From: Cryptomeria japonica
Taxonomy: Eukaryota > Streptophyta > Pinopsida > Cupressales > Cupressaceae
DNA length: 64,000 nt
Direction of reading: 5' to 3'
Assembly: GCF_030272615.1 (NCBI RefSeq)
Contig: NC_081409.1
Span: 19,348,260 to 19,412,259, forward strand
Of the stretch, positions 1-11,037 are shown in pieces. Positions within the stretch are counted from its first letter, which is position 1. Each line of letters begins with the position of its first letter. A program made the translations under genes and the position numbers. The notes below the pieces were generated by a model. The model did not search any database, was not told where the DNA came from, and was given only the letters and a program-made list of their open reading frames with translations.

Positions 1-1050
1 CCATTCCTAATTAGCCTAATTCATCCCCTCATTAAAGTCACATTCCTAGGCAACTTGGAGTCACTTCTCAAAGACTCCAAAGTCTTTGAAAAGCATTTAA
101 TTCTTTATGTGTTCAACAAGCTAACCTTTAAAGTCTTCCAAACCACTAATGGCTCTTACATGACCATTTATGGTCAAATCCACTTGCACGCATGGTTAGG
201 GACTTTGACCCCTAACTCAACCCTCATGTGACCCATGTGTCTTCTCAAGCATTTATTGCTTTGACCATGGTTATCCTCACTAACACTTGCACAAGAGTTT
301 ATCCATTGGATAAAAGCATTATTCTTTGAATAATGAATTTATTCATTCAACTCAACATTAACCTTACCTCCCAAGTTAACCCTCAGGTCATGTCAAACAT
401 TTAATGCTTCTTCCCTCTCCTCTCAACCCATCTCATGTTGACATTTGTCATCCTGGGATTGGATTGAAAGTCCTCACATAGATCATAAACCATTCAATCT
501 GACTCTTGTTGAGATTACTCAATCTCCACCATCTATTGCTCCATTTTTCCTATAAATAGAGCCCATTTCTTCATAATCCAGATCCTGAAAACTTGTATGG
601 ATTTAACTTATAGCCAATTTTAGAGAAGAGCATTTAGCATAAATCAGTAATATATTGTCATTTTGGATTAAAATAAATCTTAGTTCATTTCATAACATAT
701 CATAACTAGTTTGTTTTACATTTGCATACCATAGTTAAAGCATTTCAATATTGAATCTCCATAAGACATCCATAGTGCAAAAAGCTGCTAAGAGCTACAC
801 TAATTTGGAACTTGGAGAGGAGAGGAACAAGGGAGGAGGAGCTACAAGCATGGTGGAAGGCATTTGGAGATGTCTTCTTGCATTTATTTTCATAGTTAAA
901 TGCTTCATTATGTTTTTAGTGTCTCTCTTGGTATGCCTGTTTAGATTAGTCTTTGGTTGATTAAAACTAACATTTCTCTTTGTTTCTTGTGCTTCTTATG
1001 TGTTATATGACCACATGTTCTTGTCTAACAATCTCCCATTTTTCAAAGCA
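1..1050 (+). repeat. Element A 5' LTR, right-hand part
   Basis: This stretch matches 22672-23743 nearly base for base, with scattered substitutions and one 21-bp duplication present only in the right copy. It holds a TATA box at 551-560. Both copies end in the same segment, finishing CTCCCATTTT(T/G)CA(A/G)AGCA. After that the copies diverge, into a primer-binding-site-like sequence here and into element E coding sequence at 23744, which places the LTR end at 1050. The start of the LTR lies left of the window. The short reading frame at 751-960 lies inside the LTR and is not considered a gene. Confidence 0.85.
551..560 (+). promoter_or_regulatory. TATA box of element A 5' LTR
   Basis: TATAAATAGA follows a pyrimidine-rich stretch and is conserved at 23244-23253 in the other LTR copy. 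It matches the plant TATA consensus. The transcription start should fall about 30 bp downstream, giving an R-U5 of roughly 460 bp. The start is inferred. Confidence 0.7.
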
Positions 1051-1055
1051 TCATT

Positions 1056-1071
1056 TGGTGAACCTGACGTG
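1056..1071 (+). other. Putative primer-binding site of element A
   Basis: TGGTGAACCTGACGTG begins five bases after the LTR end. It starts with TGG, the complement of the CCA end of a tRNA, which is the expected position and form of a primer-binding site. I could not assign the tRNA with certainty. Confidence 0.5.
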
Positions 1072-1129
1072 AATCGAAGAGAAACCTTCTTAAACTACTA
1101 ATTTTTTTTTGACTGTTTTAATTGACACA

Positions 1130-1345
1130 CAAGTCGTGCTTTGGCGCTTTTGTTCATGTTTTAGTGCTATTGTTTCCTCAATAGAATTATTGTCCCAAAA
1201 TTAGCGCTTTTGTTTATAGTATAGCGCTATTGAGCCTTAAGTAGCACTTTTGTTCCAATATTAGCGCTTTTGGCTCTTTGTGTAATAATTTAGTTTAGCG
1301 CTTTTGTACTTTCTGTTGCACTTTTGTGTTAAATAGCACTTCTGT
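1130..1345 (+). repeat. Degenerate tandem repeat around TTAGCGCTTTTGTT
   Basis: A 12-20 bp unit with core GCGCTTTTG or GCACTTTTG recurs about nine times with variable spacing, with occasional AGCGCTATTG variants. It lies in the leader just after the primer-binding site. No function is known to me. It could be a slippage-prone leader repeat or a genomic RNA structural signal. Confidence 0.7.
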
Positions 1346-2927
1346 TCTCACACAGAGTAATACTATTTTAATAGAGCGTTGTAAAAAATACCTTGTAACC
1401 GAAAAATTAAAACTTTTTAGGCTTGTAGAGGCCCACCATAAATGCGGATTTTATTGAATTTTTGTTTCTTGTGCAGGTTTGAACTAACCCATTTTATTTC
1501 TTAAGATTTTAGAAATTCACTTTTCTTTTTTTTTTATTGCAAGTTAAAATCAACTCAAATTTCATTTGGTGCTTTAAAACTCACAACAAACTTTGATTTT
1601 CTTGCAAGTTAGGGAACTCAAATTTTATTTTGGTGTTTAAAACTCAACAAGACAAAATTTTGACTTTCTTGCATCAACTCAAGCTAAAATTCACAATCCA
1701 CACTTTGTTTTGGGCAAATAAAAAGAACAATCAGCTTGTTTTTTTTTTCAAAGCAATTTACTTCAAGCAAACATGTTTTTCATTCAGTTGACCAGGATTT
1801 CATTTTCCTAGTTTACTCAACATATTGCCTTTAAAGGATAAATAGAAAAACCATGATTGTTGGAGCAACATCTCCAAATAGTTAGATCACCATTGCAATG
1901 ACAAGTTAAAAAGAACAAGTGTCTTTTATGTTTGGTACACTTGTGCAAAAAGTTTGTCGAGTGGTCCTACTTCTAACACACACTATCCTCTCCCTTGGCT
2001 TTCGTGGTCTTAGGTGTAAGAGAAAAGTGTTAGTAACACTCAAAGTTTATCTTTTTAAGAGAGGCCTGTCAAGAGACACATTAATCTTGGGAACGACCTC
2101 GTGCGGTAAATCCTTCAAGCCGCTATAGAAATCAGGTGTGAGCGAAAACTGTAGCCTTGGGTATAGTTGTTCCTACAGTGTAACTTTTTGAAAGGACAAA
2201 TGGGCCCCACCACAAGCTACAAGGTTCTTAAGTGAGTCACTGCAAAATGAACTTATGTCCAAAGACATCAAAAATTACTAAACACCTTTATGTAGTAGCC
2301 CACCCATTCTATTGGTTGAGGATATTTGTGATAAATTCAGTGCAAGAGCATAGAAGGTTTTGCTCCCAAGATACTCATCATACATATTTCCTTGAGTAGA
2401 AACATAGCTTTTTGAAAGGTTACTTGTAGCTTGATAAAAATGGTGACTCCCCCATCATAGAGATCATCTATTTGTTATGCTCGTGCAAGACTTAGTATAT
2501 CACATCCTTACCTGCCATGACAGGATTCATAAGGTATGTAGTACCAAAGTTGAAGAAACATCAAGATGTGGGCTGAAATTATTGCAACTAGCCATTTGAC
2601 CTTAGGGATACAGAGTGTTTGAAGTGTCTTCATTTTGTGTCAAGACCAGTGATAAACTGAACCGACTTCAGGCTTTTTGTGAAAACATACTCAAAAAAAT
2701 TTGGAACGAAAGGGTCATAAAAGTCCAAAGATTGGGTTGATCTAGATCCACACTTGTGCCTTTTGAGGCAACATTATTGTGTTTGTGTGCTTGCTTTGTT
2801 TTCTTGTCAAAGAAAAATAAAAAATCCAATTCCAAAACAAGTATTCATCCAACACAAAATTTTCAAAACATTTTCAAAATACCAACAAAGATAAAAAACA
2901 AAGTGCAAAAACAAAGTATCAAACTAT

Positions 2928-3299
2928 ATGAACATTCTTCACATGTTGAGAAAGAAGAATCTTAATCAACATATCAGATTGAAGAAAAGACCATTGAGCT
3001 CAAAGGATTTCATCAAAAGAAGGAAATTCTTCTGTCTTAATAGACAAATCTTTGTCTCACATAGAACCTTCTTACGTCACATGCATCTATATCTTCAAGG
3101 AAAATCAAACGAGTTTGACCAAGAGTCATTAAACCGAAGAGCTTTTACTCAATATAGAGCTTTGAGTTATCATAAAAACAAGGGAGGCAAAATCAATCCC
3201 GCTTTCTTTCCAGACATTTGTATCACATATAACTCAGCTAGGGAAGAACCACTAACCCCCAAAAGAGAAGAGGAAGATTTTGTTCCTTTTGTGACATAA
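2928..3299 (+). CDS. Leader ORF of element A, unknown
   Basis: An uninterrupted 123-residue frame opens with ATG at 2928 in the leader, about 445 bp upstream of the gag ATG. It is rich in Lys, Arg and His, with a basic N-terminal half and an acidic end. I recognise no domain. Ogre/Tat-group elements are known to carry an extra ORF1 upstream of gag, so this may be a remnant of one, but position is the only support. It could also be a chance frame in leader sequence. Confidence 0.3.
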   Translation: MNILHMLRKKNLNQHIRLKKRPLSSKDFIKRRKFFCLNRQIFVSHRTFLRHMHLYLQGKSNEFDQESLNRRAFTQYRALSYHKNKGGKINPAFFPDICITYNSAREEPLTPKREEEDFVPFVT

Positions 3300-3743
3300 A
3301 GTTTCTATTGTAGTTAACATTTCATCCATTATCATATTCACACCTCATCAAATCCATTCCAACTCTCAAAACATCCAGAGGTTTTTGTCCTAAGTTCTCT
3401 TTCGATATTGCTTGAATCAAATACAACACATCACTTTTTAGAGTGTCTCTACATCTAGGATAAACTCATCCTAAGAGGCATTTCTACGCATGTTAAAACT
3501 AGTCCGAGTGAATCCTCTCATTACTAGGTAGTTGAGTTTGTAACACATCTCAGATCTCTCTAAACCTTATCACATAAAATATTGTGAACAAAGCACAACA
3601 AGAAATTCAAGGAAGGACTTTGGTAACATCTACCTTTAGTACTAGAGATCCGTATGCAAAACACTTCACCAAACATTAATATTTCATTCCATCACCAACT
3701 CATCATCATTTTCACCAAACTTCAACAAAAACTTGTAAACAAA

Positions 3744-5225
3744 ATGGCTCAAACTAGATCAAGGTCTAGACAACTAGAAATTGAAGAGGAAGAGGAGGAA
3801 AATCTCAATCAATTCCAAGAAGCTCTTGGAGGAAACACAAATGATGAAAATCCAAGTACTCCTACTCCTACAACAATAGAAAGGGCACAACACAACCCTC
3901 TCTTTAATCCACTTTTTGACGAAATACTCAGGAGCAATGTTGATGCTCACTTTTTAAGACTTGCCCAAGAGGGAGCCAAACTACCCTCTGATTTTGATAT
4001 TGCACAACTAAGGCAAGCATCAGAATGCCAAAGTCGTAATGAGGATGAAAGAGGTCGAGATCACATTAGATACAACGTTCATCAAGGAAATCTCCCACCT
4101 CCTTCTCCTCCAAATGACATAGACATGTTGCGGCAACACGTTAAGAATTTAGCCCAATAACTCCATAGTGGTGTGAAAACAAACCAGTTTTCACTTAATG
4201 ATATTTGTCCCTATCCCTTTGATAGGAATCTACATATGCCACCTTTTCCACTAGGGTTTGAAACACCTAAGTTTGAAAAGTATCGAGGAAAAGGAGACCC
4301 TCATGATCATGTTAGATAATTTCATTCAACATGCTTAGAAGTGGCATATGAGGACACATACCTAATTCGACTCTTTCCCCAAAGTTTGGCAGGGACAACC
4401 ACGCAATGGTTTTCCCGACTAACAGACAACATTAGGACATTCGAAGAATTGGTCCAGAAATTCATTGCACATTACTCACATAACATTGAACGTGATATCA
4501 CCATGGTGATCTATGTAACACTAAGCAAAAACCAGGGGAGCTATTTTCAGCTTTCCTGCAACGATGGCAGCAAATGTCTAGTAGACGTTCCCTTCAGCTA
4601 CCTGAAAGAGAACTAGTGGAAATATTTATTTCCAACTTGAACGAAGAAATGAAAGGTACAGAGTCTTTCAATGACATGATCGCACAGGGTTTAAAATGTG
4701 AAAAGGCCCTCATCAAAAAGGGGCTTATCAAAATATACAATGAACCCAAAGATGCGCCTCACCCGCGATTCAATAGTGATAAACCTAACTTCTAGGATAA
4801 AAAAAAGAACATCGCCAATGATGGGGTTGTAGATGCAAGAACTATTAAAAGTGCACAACCTGTGGTCCGCTTTGCAGGGCAAAACCCCCCTGCTAAGACC
4901 AACATGGTTCCTCCCCCACCAAATCAAGGATGCAATGTACCGCAAGAAGAACCAAGACAATGCCAGCAAAATTATAAACAAAAATGAACGTACACTCCCT
5001 TAGGGGAACCTATTGAAACAGTGTTATGTCAGTTGGTCTCTTCAAATCTAGTGACTTTATCAAAAACATCCAATTACAAACCTCAGGTCAAACCTTCATG
5101 GTGGAGGGATAATGAACATTGTGAATTTCATCAAGGGAAAGGGCATAAAACAAGCAATTGTCATAGATTAAAAGATCTTATTCAAGATCTCATTGGCTGA
5201 GGCAAGATTGAAATTGAAGGACATG
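3744..5225 (+). pseudogene. gag: Element A gag (capsid and zinc knuckle), degenerate
   Basis: Gag forms the particle that packages element RNA in the cytoplasm. The frame opens MAQTRSRSRQ at 3744 (an in-frame ATG at 3654 is an alternative), followed by a Glu-rich low-complexity segment. The capsid-like retrotransposon gag domain spans about 4250-4790, with FEKYRGKGDP and the AGTTTQWFSRL motif typical of plant gypsy gag. In-frame stops occur at 4158 and about 4316. A one-base frameshift near 4505 moves the rest (SSRRSLQLPERELVEIF) into another frame. A zinc knuckle of the Tat form CEFHQGKGHKTSNC lies at about 5117-5160. The gene is clearly inactive as written. Confidence 0.85.
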
Positions 5226-5646
5226 ACCCAAAAACTACAAACAATGATCATCTTATGTTTAAAAATCAACTTCCATCACAAGATCAAAGGGTCCTTCCAT
5301 TTCAAGGCGAAACACATATACCACTGATTATACACAAGCTGCTTATAATTACACTATAAACCACCTATATGATGCCAATGAACAAATTGCAACCATTACC
5401 ATAAAAAATCCAAACTCTACTTGCAATGTTGTTATGCGTCGCAACAAGATCACCATCCAAGTATCTCCACAAGTCACACCTTCCATCCCAAAGCAGTATA
5501 ACCTTGTGGAACAGTTAGATAAGACGCCTGTACTTATCTCCATCTTAGAGCTTTTGCACCTATCCCCATCTCATAAAATAGTCTTGGATCAAGCTCTCCA
5601 ATAGGCATCGGTCCCTGCGAATCTAAGTACAGATCAATTCCAAGCT

Positions 5647-6452
5647 ATGGTTGGAAATCTGAGGTCATCACCATGTCTCACTTTCTCTGAAAGTGACAAT
5701 ACATCCTTCCAGCAACCTCATAACGCCTCACTACATATTGAAGGATTTATCAACCAACATCGAATCAAGCAAGTCTTGATCGATAATGGAGCAAGCCTAA
5801 ATATCTGTACACTAAATTGGTCACATCATTGGGGTATGCAGTTGAATCAGTGGATCCCCACAAAAAGATAACCATAAAAGCTTATGATGATGCAGAGTGT
5901 TCATCCAAAGGAGCAGTTGTGATACCAATCCGAGTGGGGCCAGTAGTGAAGCACACCATATGTCAAGTTCTGGACCTTCCTCTACCATATAATTTTTTGT
6001 TAGGAAGACCTTGGATACACGCCATGCAAGCCATTCCATCCACCTACCACCAGTGTATCAAGTTTCCTCATAATGGAGTAGAAATTACAATCATGGGGGA
6101 TGCAAATCCATTTGCATATTGTAACAATATCAACCATCAACCAAAGATTACCATTCCTAACAACAGAGAAGCCACCTCATCCACCTCATACATTAGTCCA
6201 GCCTCTATTTCCAGTTTAAAAACCACTATACCCAAGCAAGAGAAGCTCAAGATGAAAATGGCAGAGGAAGGTCCTGGAGAGTACAATCTAAGCCAACTCT
6301 TTTGTGTTGGACAAATCCCCACTTCTCCTAGAACTCATGGTAAACCTCAATGGTTACTTCAAACACCACTGGTCAAGTCAGCATGCACTTTAATGCCTTT
6401 CATCCTTGGAAAGAGTCAAGAAGAAGAGACTAGAGATGAAGACTTAGCATAA
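5647..6452 (+). pseudogene. Element A aspartic protease
   Basis: This region encodes the retropepsin that would cut the polyprotein. The active-site motif is VLIDNGASLNIC (Asp codon 5782-5784). DNG is the usual Tat variant of DSG/DTG. Next comes PLPYNFLLGRPWIHAMQAI, the flap and dimer region with the hallmark LLGRPW. One base has been lost near 5819, splitting the domain between two frames. From 5817 onward the whole pol stays in a single frame as far as about 10440, broken only by stop codons. A Thr/Ser/Pro-rich linker follows. Confidence 0.85.
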
Positions 6453-6479
6453 TGGATCTATAAAGATCCCATCACCATG

Positions 6480-6650
6480 AACATCCCACAAGCTAAGCTT
6501 CCCACATATCAATATGGAAAAGGCCTTCTCATTATGCAAAGAATGGGTTATGATGGTCAGAGTGCTTTGGGACCTTGCAAGCAAGGATGACATGAGCCGT
6601 TACAGCCAGAATTGAAGCCCAAAGATAACACTGGCTTAGGCTTTGAAAAG
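6480..6650 (+). pseudogene. G-patch-like segment between protease and reverse transcriptase
   Basis: The translated frame shows YGKGLLIMQRMGYDGQSALG, then a polar linker ending in NTGLGF. The spacing of glycines and the MGY core fit the G-patch (D111) family, a short nucleic-acid-binding module that also occurs C-terminal to the protease of some betaretroviruses. One in-frame TGA (about 6588) interrupts it. It shares the pol frame, so it would have been part of the polyprotein. An RNA-binding or helicase-activating role is inferred from family knowledge only. Confidence 0.6.
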
Positions 6651-6659
6651 GAGATTCTT

Positions 6660-7868
6660 CCTAAACTCAGATTCAAAGGGAAACCCAACAAACCTCTATA
6701 TCAACCAACTACAAACATAGATAGGTCACCTTTGATTATATCAGCAACACCTAGAACCACACCAATTACTCCAAAATGGGTGAACATCCCAGCAATAAAA
6801 TCCATAGCACCAACCATCCCACCAATCAAACCAACAAATCCATCAACAACAACAACCGCATTAACAACACCATTAGTAGTATCAGAACCCCCAGTAGTAT
6901 CGACAACACTGGCAATTCCAACAGAAGCAGTAGATTCAATAACACCAATACTACCTATATCGGATTCACTAATCCCCATAATCCTTCTTGTAGCATTGAC
7001 CATTTCATCTACAATGGTACATCAACTGATCACACGTGCAATGTTTAACTCAAAGGATATCCCGGTATGGTATAGTAATCAGATACTGGATAGTGAATCA
7101 GAGACCAACTCCCATGAGTAGGAATTTGATTCAGTACATCTAAATACTTTAGATGAGGAAGACACATCACCCCCTCCACCTCACAAAGAAATCCCTGTTT
7201 ATAGAGAAGTGCAGATTAAAACCTTTTGGGTTCCTGAACTGGAAACATCTTCCACAGACCCTACATCACATCCTATGCCTGATTCTGATAGGGAGAGTAC
7301 CATCAATGACCTTTACCACAATGTCTTAACCCTCACTGACATGTCTTATGAGCTTAACCTAATCAATGAGGTAATGCCCATTATCCACCCCGAACTCATC
7401 AAATGGAACCAATCTAATCCCCCATGCCTTGACCAATTCCAAAATGATGAGGCAATCATTGAATTTTTTGAACTATGGGATAACATACCAAGTGGGGATC
7501 ACAAAGCTAGATTTTCCATTCAACTTAATAGCACATCATACTTTGGGGTAGATGCCAAACCTTTCAATTGCAAAAATATAATCATAAAACATGGATCCTC
7601 CATTGAAAATCACACTGTGGCACTGTTTGATCCCACAAAACTAAAAAGAAAGAGCGTATCCAATGGTGAAAACCTCTCTAAGGCTCCTGAGGATGAAAGG
7701 TTTGACATTCTCCCCTCTAGTACACATCATGATCGATCAACAATCCTTATTGAAGAAACAAAAGAAGACAATGTGGGGACTCCTAAAACTCCTCACCACA
7801 TACATCTAGCATCTCTTTTAACTCCAGAGGAACAACCTAAGTTTGTTGAATTCTTCCAGAAGCGTTAG
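6660..7868 (+). pseudogene. Element A linker region of the polyprotein
   Basis: This is the in-frame stretch between the G-patch-like segment and the reverse transcriptase. The first part is built from Pro, Thr, Ile and Ser with repeated P-T-N-P-type runs (about 6690-7010). The second (7209-7868) is acidic and ends in LTPEEQPKFVEFFQKR, the usual entry into the Tat reverse transcriptase N-terminus. Tat elements have a long variable spacer here. Stops at 7119 and 7866 interrupt it. No catalytic motif is visible. Confidence 0.6.
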
Positions 7869-9260
7869 ATCAATTTTGCATGGTCATATGCAGACATGCT
7901 TGGTCTTGATCCCAATTTAGTCATGCATCATCTCGCCGTAGCAGAAGGAGCCAAGACTACCAAGAAGAAACTTCACAAGATGCATCCCTAGATTGCAGTA
8001 CTAGTCAAAGCAAAACTTAAGAAACTCCTGGATGTTGGTTTTATTAGACCAATTGACTATGGAGATTGGATATCCAACATTGTGCCTGTCGGCAAACCAA
8101 ATGGGGGCATTCGTATTTGTACTGAATTCAGAGATTTGAACAAGGCATGTCCTAAAGATGACTTCCCCCTACCAAACATCGACATAATCGTAGACCTAGC
8201 AATAGGACATGCCGTGCTTTCTCTCATGGATGGCTTTTCAGGGTACAACCAGATAAAGATCTCACCAGAGGATCAACATAAGACAACCTTCACATGTCCA
8301 TGGGGAACATACTAGTAGAATGTAATGCCTTTTGGTCTAAAGAATGCAGGACCAACCTGTCAAAGAGAAATGACAACCATCTTTCATGATATGATGCATA
8401 CCATAATGGAAGATTATATTGATGACTTACTGGCAAAATCACTCACAAGAAAAGGTCATCTAGAAATATTAGATAAAATCTTTGATAGATTGAAAAAATA
8501 TAATGTTCGACTCAACCTAAAGAAATGTGTCTTTGGAGTAACCTCAGGGAAGCTTCTAGGATACATTGTCTCAAGCAAAGGCATTGAGGTCGATCCTGCA
8601 ATGCTTAAAGCAATCATGGACATGCCACCTCCATAGAACATCAGTCAGCTAAGGACATTACAAGGGCAGCTACAATCCATCTGAAGATTCATTGCACAAT
8701 TGGCAGATAAGTGTCACCCCTTTACACACTTATTACACAATAACATCCGCTTTCAATGGGATACTAGATGCCATCAAGCATTCCAGATGCTTAAAGACTA
8801 TCTAATGAATACACCATTGTTGATCCCACCAGATTTGAGTAAACCTTTAGTACTCTATATTTGAGCAACAACTACAACATTGGGAGTACTACTGACTCAA
8901 CACAATGCAGAAGGGAAAGAGTGTGTTGTTTACTACATCTCTCACACACTGGTCGGCTATGAACTCAATTACACCCCTATTGAGCAAGCTTGCGTAGCAG
9001 TAATCTTGGTAGCCACTAAATTGAGGCACTATCTGTTAACACATAAAGTACAACTCATTACCAAGATCAATCCACTAAAGTACTTACTCAGCAAAGCAAC
9101 ATTGACAGGCCGCTTGGCCAAATGGGTGATGATTCTAAGTGAATTTGACATCGAGTATGTGGACTGTAAGGCTATCAAGGGTCAAGTTATTGCAGATCAG
9201 TTGGCCGATGCTCCCCTCATAGGCGATCATCCTCTCATTTCTAGTTTTCCAGATGAAGAG
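7869..9260 (+). pseudogene. pol: Element A reverse transcriptase and RNase H
   Basis: Copies element RNA into DNA. Visible motifs in order are PVGKPNGGIRICTEFRDLNK (palm entry), LPNIDIIVD, LSLMDGFSGYNQI (first catalytic Asp), MPFGLKNAGPTCQREM, and EDYIDDLLAKS, which carries the YIDD active site near 8415. The thumb (LGYIVSSKGIEVDP) follows, then RNase H with YYISHTLVGYELNYTPIEQAC and LTGRLAKWVMILSEFDIEY. All parts are in one frame, with stops at 7989, 8313-8318, 8634, about 8683 and about 8862. Most stops sit where CAG, CAA, TGG or CGA is expected. Strong family match, inactive copy. Confidence 0.92.
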
Positions 9261-9269
9261 ATATTCATG

Positions 9270-9665
9270 ATCATAGAAGCACCACCATGGAAACTATACT
9301 TTGATGGTTCATACACTAGGCATGGCTCGGGGGTAGGCATTTTGTTTATCACACCTCAAGGTGACAGCATCCTGAAGTCTTACAGGTTCACATTTCCATG
9401 TACGAACAACATAGCAGAGTATGAGGCCTTGATCATAGGACTTAGACTAGCCATACAATAGAAATTGAAAGAGTTATAGATATATGGCGACTCCCAACTG
9501 GTCATCTGACAAGTAACAGATGAATATCAAACCAAGGATGACAAACTCATGTCATACAAGAAAATGGTGGAAAATCTAAATGCATCATTTACTACTATCA
9601 CCTTTGAGCAGATACCCAGAGATCAGAATCAAGCTGCTGACGCTATGGCTACTATCACATCTCTC
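9270..9665 (+). pseudogene. Element A second (archaeal-type) RNase H
   Basis: A second RNase H follows the first. WKLYFDGSYTRHGSGVGILF contains the first catalytic Asp, NNIAEYEALIIGLRLAI the Glu, and IYGDSQLVI the next Asp. DQNQAADAMA supplies the last Asp region. Dual RNase H is established as a marker of the Tat clade, which includes Ogre and Retand. Stops occur after LRLAIQ (9459) and in IYGDSQLVI-QV. This assigns element A to Tat even without a phylogeny. Confidence 0.88.
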
Positions 9666-11037
9666 CTCGATCTTCCACAAAATTCAACACGCTACGCATT
9701 CTTGGTGGAACAACTTTGGATTCTTGCTTATGATATCCTTGAATCTGAGATGATATGTTACCTTTTCAGTTCTGAATCCCCATGGTATGGTGAGTTCTAC
9801 ACCTACCTCCGTGATCACACACTTCCTCCTAACCAGTCGAATAACCAACGTAAAACCTTCATTCGCCAAACCGCTTTATATACCATTATTGTTGAAACCC
9901 TATACCAACGCAGTCTTGATGGTACTCTCCTTCGATGTATGGAACAAGATGAGATAACAAAGGCCTTGGAAGAGGTACATCAAGGAATTTGCGAAACTCA
10001 TGCAAGCGGCCCATCACTAGCAAATAAGATCATACGTGCTAGATACTATTGGTCGTCCATGAAAAAAGACTCATACTAATTTGTCAGAAAATGCAAGAAG
10101 TGCCAAATTCATCAAGACCTGATACATGCACTAGCATAGGAATTACAACCAATCACAACACCATGGCCCTTTTATCAATGGGGACTTGACCTTGTGGGTA
10201 AAATTCATCCATCTTCATCCAACGACCATAAGTTCATCATTACCGCTACCAAATACTTCACAAAGTGGATTGAAGTTGTTCCACTTACCCAAGTCACCGG
10301 CAAGCAGATCACCTCATTCATCCTTAATTACATCATCTGCCGGTATGGTGTACCCATGTCCATCATCATAGATAACGGGCTTCCTTTAAAAAATCAGGAC
10401 GTCCGTGAGCTTTGTGAGAAGTTTCACATCCAACACCGCTTTCCACTCCCTATTATCCACAAGGAAATGGTCAGGCTGAAGCATCAAACAAGAACATATT
10501 GAGAATCCTCAAGAAGACAGTCAATTTTGCCGACCGTGATTTGCATGTTCAATGAAATCCAGCACTATGGGTGTATTGAACTAGCATTCAAACCCCTACA
10601 AGTGCAACTCCTTACTCACTGGTTTATAATGCAAAAGCCATCCTTCTTATTGAGGTTGAGATACCATCTCTATGAGTTTCCTTGCATAATCTCATAGATG
10701 ATGAAGCATACCGAGTCTCACATTTTCAAGACTTAGAGCTACTTGATGAGAAATGACAAGCTGCATAAAATCACCTCAAAGCCTATCAACAACGCATGAG
10801 AAGAAGCTATAATCATCGAGTTAGACCTCATACATTTGAGGTAGGTGATCTTGTTCTTCAAGAGAATCCTCATAACAAACCAAACAAAGAACATTAGGGA
10901 AAGTTTGAATCAAACTGGCTGGGTCCATATGTTATCGCTGCTGTATTTGGGTCCGAGGCATATCAGTTGGGTACATCAGAAGGAGAACTGCTAGCAGATC
11001 CAATCAATAAAATGCACCTCAAACATTTTTATACATA
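9666..11037 (+). pseudogene. int: Element A integrase
   Basis: Inserts element DNA into the genome. The zinc-binding HHCC region includes the histidines around HQGICETHASG and the cysteines in CKKCQIH. The core has QWGLDLVGKI (first Asp), IIIDNGLPLKN (second Asp) and a [10 protein letters not shown] segment (Glu) that reads in the neighbouring frame after a one-base shift near 10440. The C-terminal part shows EVGDLVLQ and the SNWLGPYVI motif, ending MHLKHFYT at 11037. Catalytic residues look present, but stops and the frameshift inactivate the gene. Confidence 0.9.

Larger units (their letters stand above)
1051..2927 (+). other. Element A long untranslated leader
   Basis: About 2.6 kb separates the LTR from the gag start. 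No convincing gene is seen in the first 1.9 kb. It contains the GCGCTTTTG repeat patch (1130-1345), T-rich tracts near 1520 and 1740, and otherwise AT-rich unique-looking sequence. Long leaders are common in the Tat lineage. Confidence 0.6.

Noticed and set aside
751-960. 69-residue frame in the element A LTR
   Set aside because: It starts at TTG, lies in the R-U5 region of an LTR and has a stop in the second LTR copy. No domain.
6701-7003. 100-residue minus-strand frame opposite the Pro/Thr-rich linker of A
   Set aside because: Shadow of a low-complexity coding stretch on the other strand.
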